In this document: piece after piece, positions 1 through 7,159 of the stretch
Layout of the letters: every line of letters starts with the position of its first letter
Position numbering within the stretch: position 1 is the stretch's first letter
From: Phenylobacterium sp.
Lineage (GTDB): Bacteria; Pseudomonadota; Alphaproteobacteria; Caulobacterales; Caulobacteraceae
Assembly (NCBI RefSeq): GCF_016793225.1
Contig: NZ_JAEUMN010000018.1
Coordinates: 1 to 41,003, forward strand
Direction: 5' to 3'
Length of the DNA: 41,003 nucleotides
The notes under the pieces: model-generated
The model's input: only the letters and a program-made list of their open reading frames with translations
Told to the model about the DNA's origin: nothing
Database searches by the model: none
Position numbers and translations under genes: made by a program

Positions 1-150
1 GAGCTCACCGCCACAGTCGACGAACTGCGCCCGGGCGAGCTCTGGATCACCCACGGGCGCGAGGAGGCCCTGGCCCGCTGGGCCGCCCTGCACGACATCC
101 CCGCCCGCGCCCTGGCCCTGGTGGGCTACGAGGACGACGAGGACAGCTGA
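1..150 (+). CDS. Ligase-associated DNA exonuclease, C-terminal end (partial)
   Basis: Only the last 49 codons are present, open at the left edge and ending in TGA at 148-150. The tail reads ELWITHGREEALARWAA and ends in an acidic run (YEDDEDS). This matches the C-terminus of the metallo-beta-lactamase/beta-CASP nucleases annotated as ligase-associated DNA exonuclease. Those genes normally sit just upstream of an ATP-dependent DNA ligase, and such a ligase lies at 741-2363 on the same strand. The call rests on this tail and the neighbour, because the metal-binding motifs are outside the window. Another beta-CASP hydrolase remains possible. Confidence 0.7.
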   Translation, partial: ELTATVDELRPGELWITHGREEALARWAALHDIPARALALVGYEDDEDS

Positions 151-189
151 GCCGAAGCCACGCGGCTCCTCCACCGGTTCTCCCGAGGT

Positions 190-209
190 CGATCACGAAC
201 GCGTGATCG
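190..209. repeat. Perfect 8-bp inverted repeat, 4-nt loop
   Basis: CGATCACG and CGTGATCG are separated by AACG, between the exonuclease stop and the lipoprotein start at 252. No T-run follows on either strand, so a classical terminator is unlikely. An operator or a mRNA 5'-end hairpin for the lipoprotein gene is more plausible. Function is inferred. Confidence 0.5.
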
Positions 210-251
210 GCGCGCCCCTACCGTCACCCCGCGCCAACACGGAGGTGATCC

Positions 252-467
252 ATGCGCAAGACCCTGACCTTGACCACCGTCGCCCTCGTCGCGGGCGGGC
301 TCGTGGCCTGCAAGCCGTTCTGGCAGAAGGACCCCGCGCCCGAGCCGGCCCCCGAGGCGGCGACGACCGTGCCGCCGCAGCCCGCAGCGCCGGCGGCCGC
401 CGCGCCCACGGCGCCGCCCGGCACACCTGAGCAGCCGACGGCGCAGACCGAGCCTTCGAAGCGCTAG
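252..467 (+). CDS. Small proline/alanine-rich lipoprotein
   Basis: A 71-residue protein with a lipoprotein signal: MRK, a hydrophobic run, then a lipobox L17-V18-A19-C20, so the mature part starts at Cys20. The remainder is a Pro/Ala/Glu-rich, probably disordered tail with no recognised domain. Start choice is firm: the ATG is preceded at 241-251 by GGAGGTGATCC, which is complementary to the 3' end of 16S rRNA over 11 bases, with GGAGG six bases from the ATG. A hairpin at 190-209 lies upstream. The likely location is membrane-anchored in the periplasm. Function is unknown. Confidence 0.7.
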   Translation: MRKTLTLTTVALVAGGLVACKPFWQKDPAPEPAPEAATTVPPQPAAPAAAAPTAPPGTPEQPTAQTEPSKR

Positions 468-469
468 GC

Positions 470-494
470 GGAACGGTCGCGAAGGCGTGGCGTT
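470..494 (+). promoter_or_regulatory. EcfG/SigT-type general stress promoter
   Basis: GGAAC at 470-474 and CGTT at 491-494 are separated by exactly 16 bases. This is the consensus for the alphaproteobacterial general stress response sigma factor (EcfG; SigT in Caulobacter). It begins 3 bases after the lipoprotein stop and lies 25 bases before the ATG at 520, leaving room for a short 5' leader with a Shine-Dalgarno sequence. The motif is seen directly; use by EcfG is inferred. Confidence 0.6.
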
Positions 495-519
495 GGCTCC
501 CCGCAAGAGGAGCCGCGCC

Positions 520-705
520 ATGTCCGAACCCCATACGCCCCCCGACAGCCTCGGCGGTCCCCTGTCGCGCCCGTCCGGCGACGGCCTGCCTGCGGTGGAC
601 GGCGGGCGCGAGCCGCCCGGTCCCGGCGACGCGGTGGACCCGGGCCTGCTGGAGGGCGACGGCGATCGCGGGGTCGACACGCCCGGCCAGATTCCCGGCG
701 CCTGA
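520..705 (+). CDS. Small hypothetical protein, probable stress-regulon member
   Basis: A 61-residue protein, strongly acidic and rich in Pro, Gly and Asp, with no Cys, no hydrophobic segment and no known domain. It is probably an unstructured cytoplasmic protein. The frame opens at 487, but the ATG at 520 is chosen because AAGAGGAG lies just upstream and because the promoter-like motif at 470-494 would place transcription start downstream of 487. The stress-type promoter is the only clue to its role. The gene lies 35 bp before the DNA ligase but has no visible tie to it. Confidence 0.6.
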   Translation: MSEPHTPPDSLGGPLSRPSGDGLPAVDGGREPPGPGDAVDPGLLEGDGDRGVDTPGQIPGA

Positions 706-740
706 TTGGCGAACCGGCGTCCAGGGCCTAGCTGTCAGGC

Positions 741-2363
741 ATGCGGGCTTTCGCCGAGCTTCTGGACCGACTGTCGCTGACGCCGTCGCGCAACGCCAAG
801 CTGACGCTCGTCCGCGACTACCTGCGCGAGACGCCGGACCCTGACCGCGGCTGGGCGCTGGCGGCGCTCACCGGCGACCTGACCTTCGATGCCGCCAAGC
901 CGGCCTTCATCCGCAAGGCCGTCGAGGCGCGGATGGACCCCCAGCTCTTCTGGTGGTCGTACGACTACGTGGGCGACCTGGCCGAGGCGGTATCCCTGGT
1001 CTGGCCCGCGCGCCCCGGCGCCAACCGCGAGCCCGAGCTCTCCGAGGTGATCGAGGCCCTGCGCACCGCCTCGCGCAGCGAGGTGCAGCGGCTGATCGAA
1101 GGCTGGCTCGACGCCATGGCCGAGCCGCGCGAGCGCTGGGCGCTCCTCAAGCTGATGACCGGCGCCCTGCGGGTCGGCATGACCGCGCGCCTCGCCAAGC
1201 GCGCCGCCGCCGAGATGGGCGGCGTCGATCCCGCCGAGATCGAGGAGCTGTGGCATGCCCTCTCGCCGCCCTACGAGGACCTGTTCGCGTGGCTGGAGGG
1301 CCGCTCGGAGAAGCCCACCGCCGAGCATCCGGCGCGCTTCCGGCCCGTGATGCTGGCCCAGGCCCTCGACGAGGCCGTGGACTTCGGCAAGCTCGATCCC
1401 GCCGACTACGCCGCCGAATGGAAGTGGGACGGCATCCGGGTGCAGGCCGCCCATGAGGGCCTGCAGCGCCGGCTTTACACCCGCACCGGCGACGACATCA
1501 GCCGCACCTTCCCCGACGTCCTGGACGCGCTGGACGACGTGGGCGTGATCGACGGCGAGCTCCTGGTGATCCGCGACGGCCGGGTCGCCCCCTTCGCCGA
1601 CCTGCAGCAGCGCCTGAACCGCAAGACCGTGGATGCGAGGATGATGGCGCAGTTCCCCGCCGCGATCCGGGTCTACGACCTGTTGCAGGAGGGCGACGAG
1701 GACCTGCGAAGCCGGCCCTTCGCCGAGCGCCGGGCGCGCCTGGAGGCCTTCGTGGCGCGGCAGGCCAGTCCGCGGATCGACCTGTCGCCGCTGCAGCCGT
1801 TCGAGACGTGGGCCGAACTCACCGCCCTGCGCGCGGATCCCCCCGCGGGCGACCCGCAGATCGCCGAGGGCGTGATGCTGAAGCGCTGGGACAGCCGCTA
1901 CGAGGCCGGACGGCCCAAGGGGCCCTGGTTCAAGTGGAAGCGCGACCCGTTCCTGGTGGACGCGGTCCTGATGTACGCCCAGCGGGGGCACGGGAAGCGC
2001 TCGAGCTTCTATTCCGACTACACCTTCGGCGTCTGGACGCAGGACGGCGCAGGCCAGCGGATGCTGACGCCCGTCGGCAAGGCCTACTTCGGCTTCACCG
2101 ACGAGGAGCTGCTGCAGATCGACAAGTTCGTGCGCGACAACACGATCGAGCGGTTCGGCCCCGTGCGCTCGGTGCGCGCCGAGCCGCACCACGGCCTGGT
2201 GTTCGAGGTGGCGTTCGAGGGCCTGCAGCGCTCCACGCGCCACAAATCGGGCGTCGCCATGCGCTTTCCCCGCATCAACCGGATCCGCTGGGACAAGCCG
2301 CCCGGCGAGGCCGACGAGATCGACGCCCTGGAGCGCCTGCTGCGGAAGATCGAAGCCCGCTAG
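741..2363 (+). CDS. ATP-dependent DNA ligase
   Basis: A 540-residue ligase that seals nicks using ATP. An N-terminal DNA-binding region (about 1-200) precedes the nucleotidyltransferase core. Motif I is K228-W-D-G-I-R, where K228 is the expected AMP-accepting lysine. Further ligase motifs follow (DGELLV; EGVMLKR; WFKWKRD), then an OB-fold (about 400-540) with HHGLVFEVAFEG. Length and order match the bacterial ligase co-occurring with the metallo-beta-lactamase exonuclease, whose end is at 1-150. In related organisms this pair often sits with a DEAD/DEAH helicase; that part lies outside the window. It is accessory to the NAD-dependent LigA and probably a repair enzyme. Two small genes separate it from the exonuclease here. 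Confidence 0.93.
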   Translation: MRAFAELLDRLSLTPSRNAKLTLVRDYLRETPDPDRGWALAALTGDLTFDAAKPAFIRKAVEARMDPQLFWWSYDYVGDLAEAVSLVWPARPGANREPELSEVIEALRTASRSEVQRLIEGWLDAMAEPRERWALLKLMTGALRVGMTARLAKRAAAEMGGVDPAEIEELWHALSPPYEDLFAWLEGRSEKPTAEHPARFRPVMLAQALDEAVDFGKLDPADYAAEWKWDGIRVQAAHEGLQRRLYTRTGDDISRTFPDVLDALDDVGVIDGELLVIRDGRVAPFADLQQRLNRKTVDARMMAQFPAAIRVYDLLQEGDEDLRSRPFAERRARLEAFVARQASPRIDLSPLQPFETWAELTALRADPPAGDPQIAEGVMLKRWDSRYEAGRPKGPWFKWKRDPFLVDAVLMYAQRGHGKRSSFYSDYTFGVWTQDGAGQRMLTPVGKAYFGFTDEELLQIDKFVRDNTIERFGPVRSVRAEPHHGLVFEVAFEGLQRSTRHKSGVAMRFPRINRIRWDKPPGEADEIDALERLLRKIEAR

Positions 2364-2379
2364 AGTCGCCCACTCAACA

Positions 2380-2505
2380 CCCGGTCATCCCGGCGAAAGC
2401 CGGGATCCAGATGGAATGGCTTAGGCGCGGCTTCGGTAGGTTCGGAGCCCTTCCCATCACGACCCCGCACGTGGATCTGGGTCCCGGCATTCGCCGGGAC
2501 GGTCG
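2380..2505. repeat. Dispersed palindromic repeat doublet (REP/BIME-like)
   Basis: There are two short hairpins: ATCCCGGC-GAAA-GCCGGGAT at 2387-2406 and GTCCCGGC-ATTC-GCCGGGAC at 2481-2500. Their flanks (GGGATCCAGAT and ATCTGGGTCCC) are near-complementary, so the two units face each other and could form one larger cruciform. A related unit occurs at 9948-9984. It fills the gap between the ligase stop and the convergent methyltransferase stop. It could act in mRNA 3'-end stabilisation or termination. Confidence 0.8.
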
Positions 2506-2545
2506 GAAGCTGTTGAAATCGCTGATACAGAATACAGTTCGAACC

Positions 2546-3181
2546 CTAGGCGCGGAGGTAGTAGCCCTCGCGCGCGAAGGTGGCCCCGAACTTCGCCTCG
2601 CGCGCCGGGTCGGCGATCAGCAGGCCGGGGTTGTCGGCGCGGAACGCGCGGATCGCCTCCATCGGACCCGGTCCGTGGTCGGGCCGGACGGGATGGCCGT
2701 TCACCACGGTGTCCTCGACCACGAGGTAGTCGCCCGACCGCAGCCGGGGCGCCCAGAGGTCGAGCTCCCGCCGCACGTGGGCCGCCGCATGGTCGGAGTC
2801 GAGGATCAGGAACAGCGGCGCCCGATCCGCGGGCAGGCCGTCCAGGATGCGCGCGGCGATCGCCGGGTCGGCGCTGTCGCCGGTGATGAAGTCGATCAGG
2901 GGGTCGGCGGCCGCGCGCGGGTCGAGCGCCGGCCGGAAGTCGATCGAGAACACGCGTCCGGGCGCGCCGCTGTTGCGCAGCAGGTCGGCGAAGTAGAGCG
3001 CCGAGCCGCCGTGCCGCGAGCCGGTCTCGACCACCCAGCCCACGCCGTGGCCGGTGATGATCTCCTGGTAGTTCCACATGTCGGACGGAAGCTTCAGCGT
3101 CCGCACGCCGCGCCAGGTCACCTGCTTCCAGACGTTCGTCTGGTGGTACCACTTCAAGTATTCAAGCGCCGGCGGATGCAT
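2546..3181 (-). CDS. CmcI-family methyltransferase (sugar/antibiotic O-methyltransferase-like)
   Basis: A 211-residue protein of the CmcI/rhamnosyl O-methyltransferase family, often annotated as cephalosporin hydroxylase. It has a conserved N-terminal part (LKWYHQTNVWKQ), a glycine-rich SAM loop VVETGSRHGGSA near residue 50, an acidic strand end FSIDF, LILDSDHA, and DYLVVEDT in the second half. The protein is predicted soluble. Its start overlaps the end of the next methyltransferase by 20 bp, making it the last gene of a four-gene overlapping cassette with a glycosyltransferase and a heptose-phosphatase-like protein. Methylation of a surface sugar is more likely than cephalosporin chemistry; the substrate is unknown. 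Confidence 0.8.
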   Translation of the reverse strand: MHPPALEYLKWYHQTNVWKQVTWRGVRTLKLPSDMWNYQEIITGHGVGWVVETGSRHGGSALYFADLLRNSGAPGRVFSIDFRPALDPRAAADPLIDFITGDSADPAIAARILDGLPADRAPLFLILDSDHAAAHVRRELDLWAPRLRSGDYLVVEDTVVNGHPVRPDHGPGPMEAIRAFRADNPGLLIADPAREAKFGATFAREGYYLRA

Positions 3182-3707
3182 CGGCCTGCCTGGGCTTGAT
3201 CCCGGTGATGCGCATGTCGCGCGGCTCGCGCAGCTTGAACTGCGCCGGCTCCTGGCGGAGCTCCACGAGACCCGCCTCGTGCATCACGAAGGCGAGGCTG
3301 CGCGGTGTGTAGCCCCAGCGGTGGACCATGAGCGGGTCCTTCCACTGCGGGTCGCCGTAGAAGACCCACATGCTGCGTTGCCCTTCGCCGCCCGGCCCCG
3401 AGGCCCGGTCCGGATCGGCCAGCAGCGCCTGGGCGGCGGAGATCAGGTTCGGGCACTCCAGGATCATCTTCCCGCCCGGCTTCAGGACCCGCACCCACTC
3501 CTTGAGCACGTCGACCACCTCCCAGCGCCAGAAGTGCTCGACCACGTGGATCGCCATCACCTCGTCGGCATGGTCGTCGGGGAACGGGGTCAGCTGGTGA
3601 AGGTCGCAGATGACGTCCGGCCGCTTCCCGGCGCGGCTCTCCACCACGTCCACGTTGACGTAGCCGTCCAGGATCTTGTCGCCGCAGCCGAGATTGAGCC
3701 GGATCAT
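3162..3707 (-). CDS. Class I SAM-dependent methyltransferase
   Basis: A 181-residue methyltransferase. Motif I is LNLGCGDKILDGYVNVD near the N-terminus, followed by an acidic strand end, PFPDDHADEVMAIHVVEHF (motif II region) and LKPGGKMILECPN (motif III). A longer open frame runs upstream to 4040, but it only reads the glycosyltransferase in the wrong frame. The ATG at 3707 places the SAM motif at the N-terminus as usual and overlaps the glycosyltransferase stop as ATGA. It is translationally coupled on both sides (4 bp upstream, 20 bp downstream). Modification of a sugar or lipid-linked glycan is likely; the substrate is unknown. Confidence 0.85.
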   Translation of the reverse strand: MIRLNLGCGDKILDGYVNVDVVESRAGKRPDVICDLHQLTPFPDDHADEVMAIHVVEHFWRWEVVDVLKEWVRVLKPGGKMILECPNLISAAQALLADPDRASGPGGEGQRSMWVFYGDPQWKDPLMVHRWGYTPRSLAFVMHEAGLVELRQEPAQFKLREPRDMRITGIKPRQADASAGA

Positions 3708-4708
3708 GCGCGGGCTGCTAGCACGGACGCCCACTGTCGCGCGATGGCGCGGGGCGCGAAGTCGGCGGCGATCAGCGCCTGGGCGGCCTCGATCCGCGCC
3801 GGAACGGCGGCCGGGTCGGCCAGGAGGTCCGAAAGGCCTTCGGCGAGCGTCGGCCGCACCGGCGTGTGGGCCGCGAAGGGCGCGTAGGCCGGCATGGGCT
3901 GGGCGGCCACGGGCCGTCCGGCCCAGAGCGCCTCGACCATGCGGTTGGCCGACTTCACGCGCTTCCCGGGCGTGGCCCGGCTGGGAATCACCACGGCGTC
4001 GCAGGCGGCGAGCGCGGACCATTGCGCGGGCAGCGACCACGGGGCGGCGGTCATCGCCAGCGCGCCTTGCGAGGCGGCGGAGACCTGGGCGCAGACCTCG
4101 ACGATCCGCGGCGTCAGCGCCGTGAGCACGCTGAGCGAGAGCGGCCTGGCGCGGGCGAAGGCGATGAGCCCCGGGAGCTCGGCCTGCAGGCTGTCGAGGT
4201 TCGACGGATGCCCGAACCAGAGCAGCTTCAGGCGCGCGCCGGGCGCGAACCGTGCCGCGCCCCCGGGGCCTTCGTAGGGATCGGGGATCACCACCGGCGG
4301 CCGCGCGGCGAACGGCGCGGCCGCCTCGGCCATGGCGGGCGTGTTGCAGACGACCTGATCCGCGAGACCGGCCATCCGCCGGTAGTGGGCGCCCAGGCGC
4401 GGGTGGCCGAAGTGGTCGTCGCAGATGTCGAAGATCACGCGGCGGCCGGCGGTGCGGGCCCGCTCCGTGATCGCCTCGTTGCCGACGGCGACGCTCTTGG
4501 AGAAGACCAGCACGTCGGCGTCCGCAGCGGCGTCGCGCGCGGCCGCGTCGACCCCCGTGTTGGCGACGATCGCGTGGCTCCAGTCCGCTTCCGCCAGCCC
4601 CCGTGCGGGCGCCAGGACGCGGTAGCGGAGGCTGGCCACGTCGGAGGTGAGGCCGCCCGCCGGGTCGCGGATCGGCGCGGCGAAGGTGATCCAGGCGACC
4701 CGGGTCAC
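3704..4708 (-). CDS. Glycosyltransferase (GT-B fold, family 1/4-like)
   Basis: A 334-residue glycosyltransferase. The N-terminal half has a GT-B start (VAWITFAAP), a conserved LRYRVLAPARGL segment and VIFDICDDHF. The C-terminal half has KLLWFGHPSNLDSL (start of the nucleotide-sugar domain), CDAVVIPS, and SANRMVEALWAGRPV, where the Glu in E-A-L-W-A-G matches the donor-binding acidic residue of these families. It overlaps gmhB-like upstream (ATGA at 4705-4708) and a methyltransferase downstream (ATGA at 3704-3707). The context suggests transfer of a sugar onto a surface polysaccharide or LPS; donor and acceptor are unknown. Confidence 0.85.
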   Translation of the reverse strand: MTRVAWITFAAPIRDPAGGLTSDVASLRYRVLAPARGLAEADWSHAIVANTGVDAAARDAAADADVLVFSKSVAVGNEAITERARTAGRRVIFDICDDHFGHPRLGAHYRRMAGLADQVVCNTPAMAEAAAPFAARPPVVIPDPYEGPGGAARFAPGARLKLLWFGHPSNLDSLQAELPGLIAFARARPLSLSVLTALTPRIVEVCAQVSAASQGALAMTAAPWSLPAQWSALAACDAVVIPSRATPGKRVKSANRMVEALWAGRPVAAQPMPAYAPFAAHTPVRPTLAEGLSDLLADPAAVPARIEAAQALIAADFAPRAIARQWASVLAARA

Positions 4709-5238
4709 GGTCCGCCGGCGCCGTCCGGCCAGAGGGCTTCCGACTGCAGGAACGCCGCCAGGTCGCCCCCGCCGAAGAGGACGGCGCGCACGCCCGCCCG
4801 CAGGGCCGCCTCCAGGTCGGACGGCTTGTCGCCCACCAGGAGCGAGGCCTCGCGGTCGATCGGCCAGTCCTGGAGCGCCTGCAGGATCATGCCGGGGTTC
4901 GGCTTGCGGAGCGGCGGGTCGGGGTGGCGGTAGGCCTCGAGCGGAGCCTCGGGGTGATGCGGCGCGTGGTAGAAGGCGTCGATCCGTCCGCCCGCCTCGG
5001 CCAGGTCGGCCTGCATCCGCGCGTGCAGGGCGTGCATGGCGTCCTCGGTGTAGTAGCCGCGCCCGATCCCCGACTGGTTGGTGACCACCAGCACGATCCA
5101 GCCGGCGCGGTTGAACGCCGCCACCGTCTCGCGCGCCCCCGGGATCCAGCGGAAGTCCGCCCAGCTATGGACGTAGCCGCGGTCCTCGTTCAGCACGCCG
5201 TCGCGGTCCAGGAACAGGGCGGGTTTCTGGTGGGGCAT
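4705..5238 (-). CDS. gmhB: D-glycero-D-manno-heptose-1,7-bisphosphate 7-phosphatase-like HAD protein (GmhB family)
   Basis: A 177-residue HAD-IIIA phosphatase. It has D11-x-D13 in FLDRDGVLN (nucleophile and acid/base), TNQSGIGRGY (motif II), RKPNPGM (motif III lysine) and LLVGDKPSDLEAA (motif IV). The family removes the 7-phosphate from heptose bisphosphate in ADP-heptose or GDP-heptose synthesis. The loop that carries four zinc ligands in E. coli GmhB reads APHHP and PPLRKP, so the three cysteines are absent. The frame can open with TTG at 5250, but the ATG at 5238 is preferred, with GGGAAG upstream and the HAD motif in its usual place. It is the first gene of the overlapping glycan cassette. 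Confidence 0.85.
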   Translation of the reverse strand: MPHQKPALFLDRDGVLNEDRGYVHSWADFRWIPGARETVAAFNRAGWIVLVVTNQSGIGRGYYTEDAMHALHARMQADLAEAGGRIDAFYHAPHHPEAPLEAYRHPDPPLRKPNPGMILQALQDWPIDREASLLVGDKPSDLEAALRAGVRAVLFGGGDLAAFLQSEALWPDGAGGP

Positions 5239-5379
5239 CCCGCTTCCCAATGCCCGATTCAGCGGCGGCCTCCAAACCCTCGCGACTCACCGCCGCGCCG
5301 GGCCGACCGACGCTGCGTTGCGGCATGGGCGCGGCGCCGCTAGGTTGCGCCGCCTTTTGCAGACCCGGCCGCCGCAGAC

Positions 5380-6588
5380 ATGAGCCTCGCCTTCGACGAC
5401 ATCCTCGCCGCCCAGGAGCGGTTGCGGGGCCATATCGAGCGCACCCCGTGCCGCCGGTCACGCACCCTGTCCGAGATCACCGGGGCCGAGGTCTGGGTGA
5501 AGTTCGAGAACCTGCAGTTCACCGCCGCCTACAAGGAGCGCGGGGCGCTCAACAAGCTGCTGCTGCTCGGCGAGAACGTCCGTGCGCGCGGCGTGATCGC
5601 CGCTTCGGCCGGCAACCACAGCCAGGGGCTGGCCTACCACGCCGCCCGCCTGGGCATCCCGGTCACCATCGTGATGCCCAAGGGCACGCCCTTCATGAAG
5701 GTGCAGCAGACCCGGGCCCACGGCGCCGAGGTGGTCATCGACGGCGAGAGCTACGACGAGGCGGCGGCGCACGCCCGCAAGGTCTGCGACGAGCGCGAGC
5801 TGACCTTCGTCCACCCCTTCGACGACATGGACGTCATGGCCGGCCAGGGGACCGTGGCGCTCGAGATGCTCGAGGACGTCCCCGACCTCGAGGTCCTGCC
5901 GATCCCGATCGGCGGCGGCGGCCTGATCGCCGGCATGGCGACGGCGGCCAAGCACCTGAACAAGGACATCCGTATCGTCGGGCTGGAGCCGGCGATGTTC
6001 CCGTCGTTCACGGCCAAGATGCGCGGCGTGCGCACCGCCGCCAACAACGGCGCCTCGACCATCGCCGAGGGCATCGCGGTGAAGGAGGTGGGCGGCCTCA
6101 CCTATTCGATCGCGCGCCCGCTGATCGACGAGGTCCTGCTGGTGGAGGAGCCCTTCTTCGAACGCGGCATCGCTCTCTACTGCAACGTCGAGAAGACGGT
6201 GGCCGAAGGCGCCGGCGCGGCCTCGCTGGCCGGGCTGCTGGCCTATCCCGAGCGGTTCCGCGGCAAGAAGTGCGGCCTGGTCATCACGGGCGGCAATATC
6301 GACACGCGCCTGCTGGCCTCGGTCCTCACCCGAGAACTGGTCCGCGAGAGCCGGATCGTCTCCCTGCGGATCATCGGCGACGACCGGCCGGGCCTGCTGG
6401 CCAACGTCTCGGCCACCATCGGGCAGATGGGCGCGAACATCATCGAGGTGGCGCACAACCGCCTCGCGCTCGACGTGCCGGCCAAGGGCGCCGAGTTCGA
6501 CGTGATGATCGAGACCCGCGACGCCCAGCACACCCAGGAAGTCATGGACGCCCTGCGCGAGCGCGGCTACCCGCCCCGGGTCGTGTAA
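5380..6588 (+). CDS. ilvA: Threonine ammonia-lyase with C-terminal ACT domain
   Basis: A 402-residue PLP enzyme that deaminates L-threonine to 2-oxobutanoate. The PLP lysine is K52 in AAYKERGALNKL. SAGNHSQG binds the substrate carboxylate, and GGGGLIAG near residue 180 is the phosphate-binding loop. After about residue 325 a single ACT domain begins (RIIGDDRPGLLANVSATI), as in the short catabolic/biosynthetic forms rather than the E. coli IlvA with two ACT-like modules. The ACT domain suggests allosteric control by an amino acid. The next gene, an FKBP lipoprotein, starts 11 bp downstream and is probably cotranscribed but unrelated in function. Confidence 0.93.
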   Translation: MSLAFDDILAAQERLRGHIERTPCRRSRTLSEITGAEVWVKFENLQFTAAYKERGALNKLLLLGENVRARGVIAASAGNHSQGLAYHAARLGIPVTIVMPKGTPFMKVQQTRAHGAEVVIDGESYDEAAAHARKVCDERELTFVHPFDDMDVMAGQGTVALEMLEDVPDLEVLPIPIGGGGLIAGMATAAKHLNKDIRIVGLEPAMFPSFTAKMRGVRTAANNGASTIAEGIAVKEVGGLTYSIARPLIDEVLLVEEPFFERGIALYCNVEKTVAEGAGAASLAGLLAYPERFRGKKCGLVITGGNIDTRLLASVLTRELVRESRIVSLRIIGDDRPGLLANVSATIGQMGANIIEVAHNRLALDVPAKGAEFDVMIETRDAQHTQEVMDALRERGYPPRVV

Positions 6589-6599
6589 GGACTGTTCAG

Positions 6600-7109
6600 A
6601 TGAAACGCCTCGCCGTTCTCGCGCTCGCCGTCGTCGCGCTCGCCGCCTGCCAGGACAAGCCGGCCGCGAAGGGCGACGACCTGGCCCAGCAGAAGCCCTC
6701 GGCCCAGAGCACCGCCTACATGGCCAAGGTCGCCAAGGAGCCGGGCGTGAAGGTCCTGCCCTCGGGCCTGGCCTACAAGGTCGTCCGATCCGGCCCCGCC
6801 ACCGGCCTCAAGCCGCAGGCGCAGGACGAGGTGAAGGTCCACTACGAAGGCAAGCTCGAGAACGGCACGGTGTTCGACTCGTCCTACGAGCGCGGCCAGC
6901 CGGCCGCCATGCCGCTCAGGGGCCTGATCCCGGCGTGGCAGGAGGCCTTGCCGATGATGCGGCCCGGCGACGAGTGGATCCTCTACGTCCCGTCCAACCT
7001 GGGCTACGGCGAGGAAGGCCAGGGGCCCATCCCGCCCGGCGCCCCGCTCATCTTCCGCATCGAGCTGATCGACGTCCTCGCCGGTCCGGGCCGCATCCAG
7101 CAGGGCTGA
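6600..7109 (+). CDS. FKBP-type peptidyl-prolyl cis-trans isomerase, lipoprotein
   Basis: A 169-residue lipoprotein. It has a signal MKRLAVLALAVVALAAC with the lipid-accepting Cys17, a short helical linker (about 20-55), then one FKBP domain: VKVHYEGKLENGTVFDSSYERG, LRGLIPAWQEALPMMRPG, YVPSNLGYGEEG, IPPGAPLIFRIELIDV. These are the standard active-site and flap segments. It catalyses proline isomerisation in proteins of the cell envelope. The ATG at 6600 is the start that gives the lipoprotein signal; the same frame is open further upstream only antisense-like through ilvA. It lies 11 bp after ilvA. Confidence 0.93.
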   Translation: MKRLAVLALAVVALAACQDKPAAKGDDLAQQKPSAQSTAYMAKVAKEPGVKVLPSGLAYKVVRSGPATGLKPQAQDEVKVHYEGKLENGTVFDSSYERGQPAAMPLRGLIPAWQEALPMMRPGDEWILYVPSNLGYGEEGQGPIPPGAPLIFRIELIDVLAGPGRIQQG

Positions 7110-7159
7110 GGCGCCGCCGAGGGGTTCACCGGGAGGCCGCCCGGGTCTAAGCCTGGACG

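Noticed and set aside
735-2243. A 502-codon open frame on the minus strand opposite the DNA ligase
   Set aside because: It is antisense to a well-supported ligase, rich in His, Arg and Gly from mirrored GC-rich codons, and has no recognisable domain.
1808-3199. A 463-codon plus-strand frame running from the ligase through the methyltransferase
   Set aside because: It crosses the ligase stop region and the palindrome doublet, reads the CmcI gene antisense, and has no domain.
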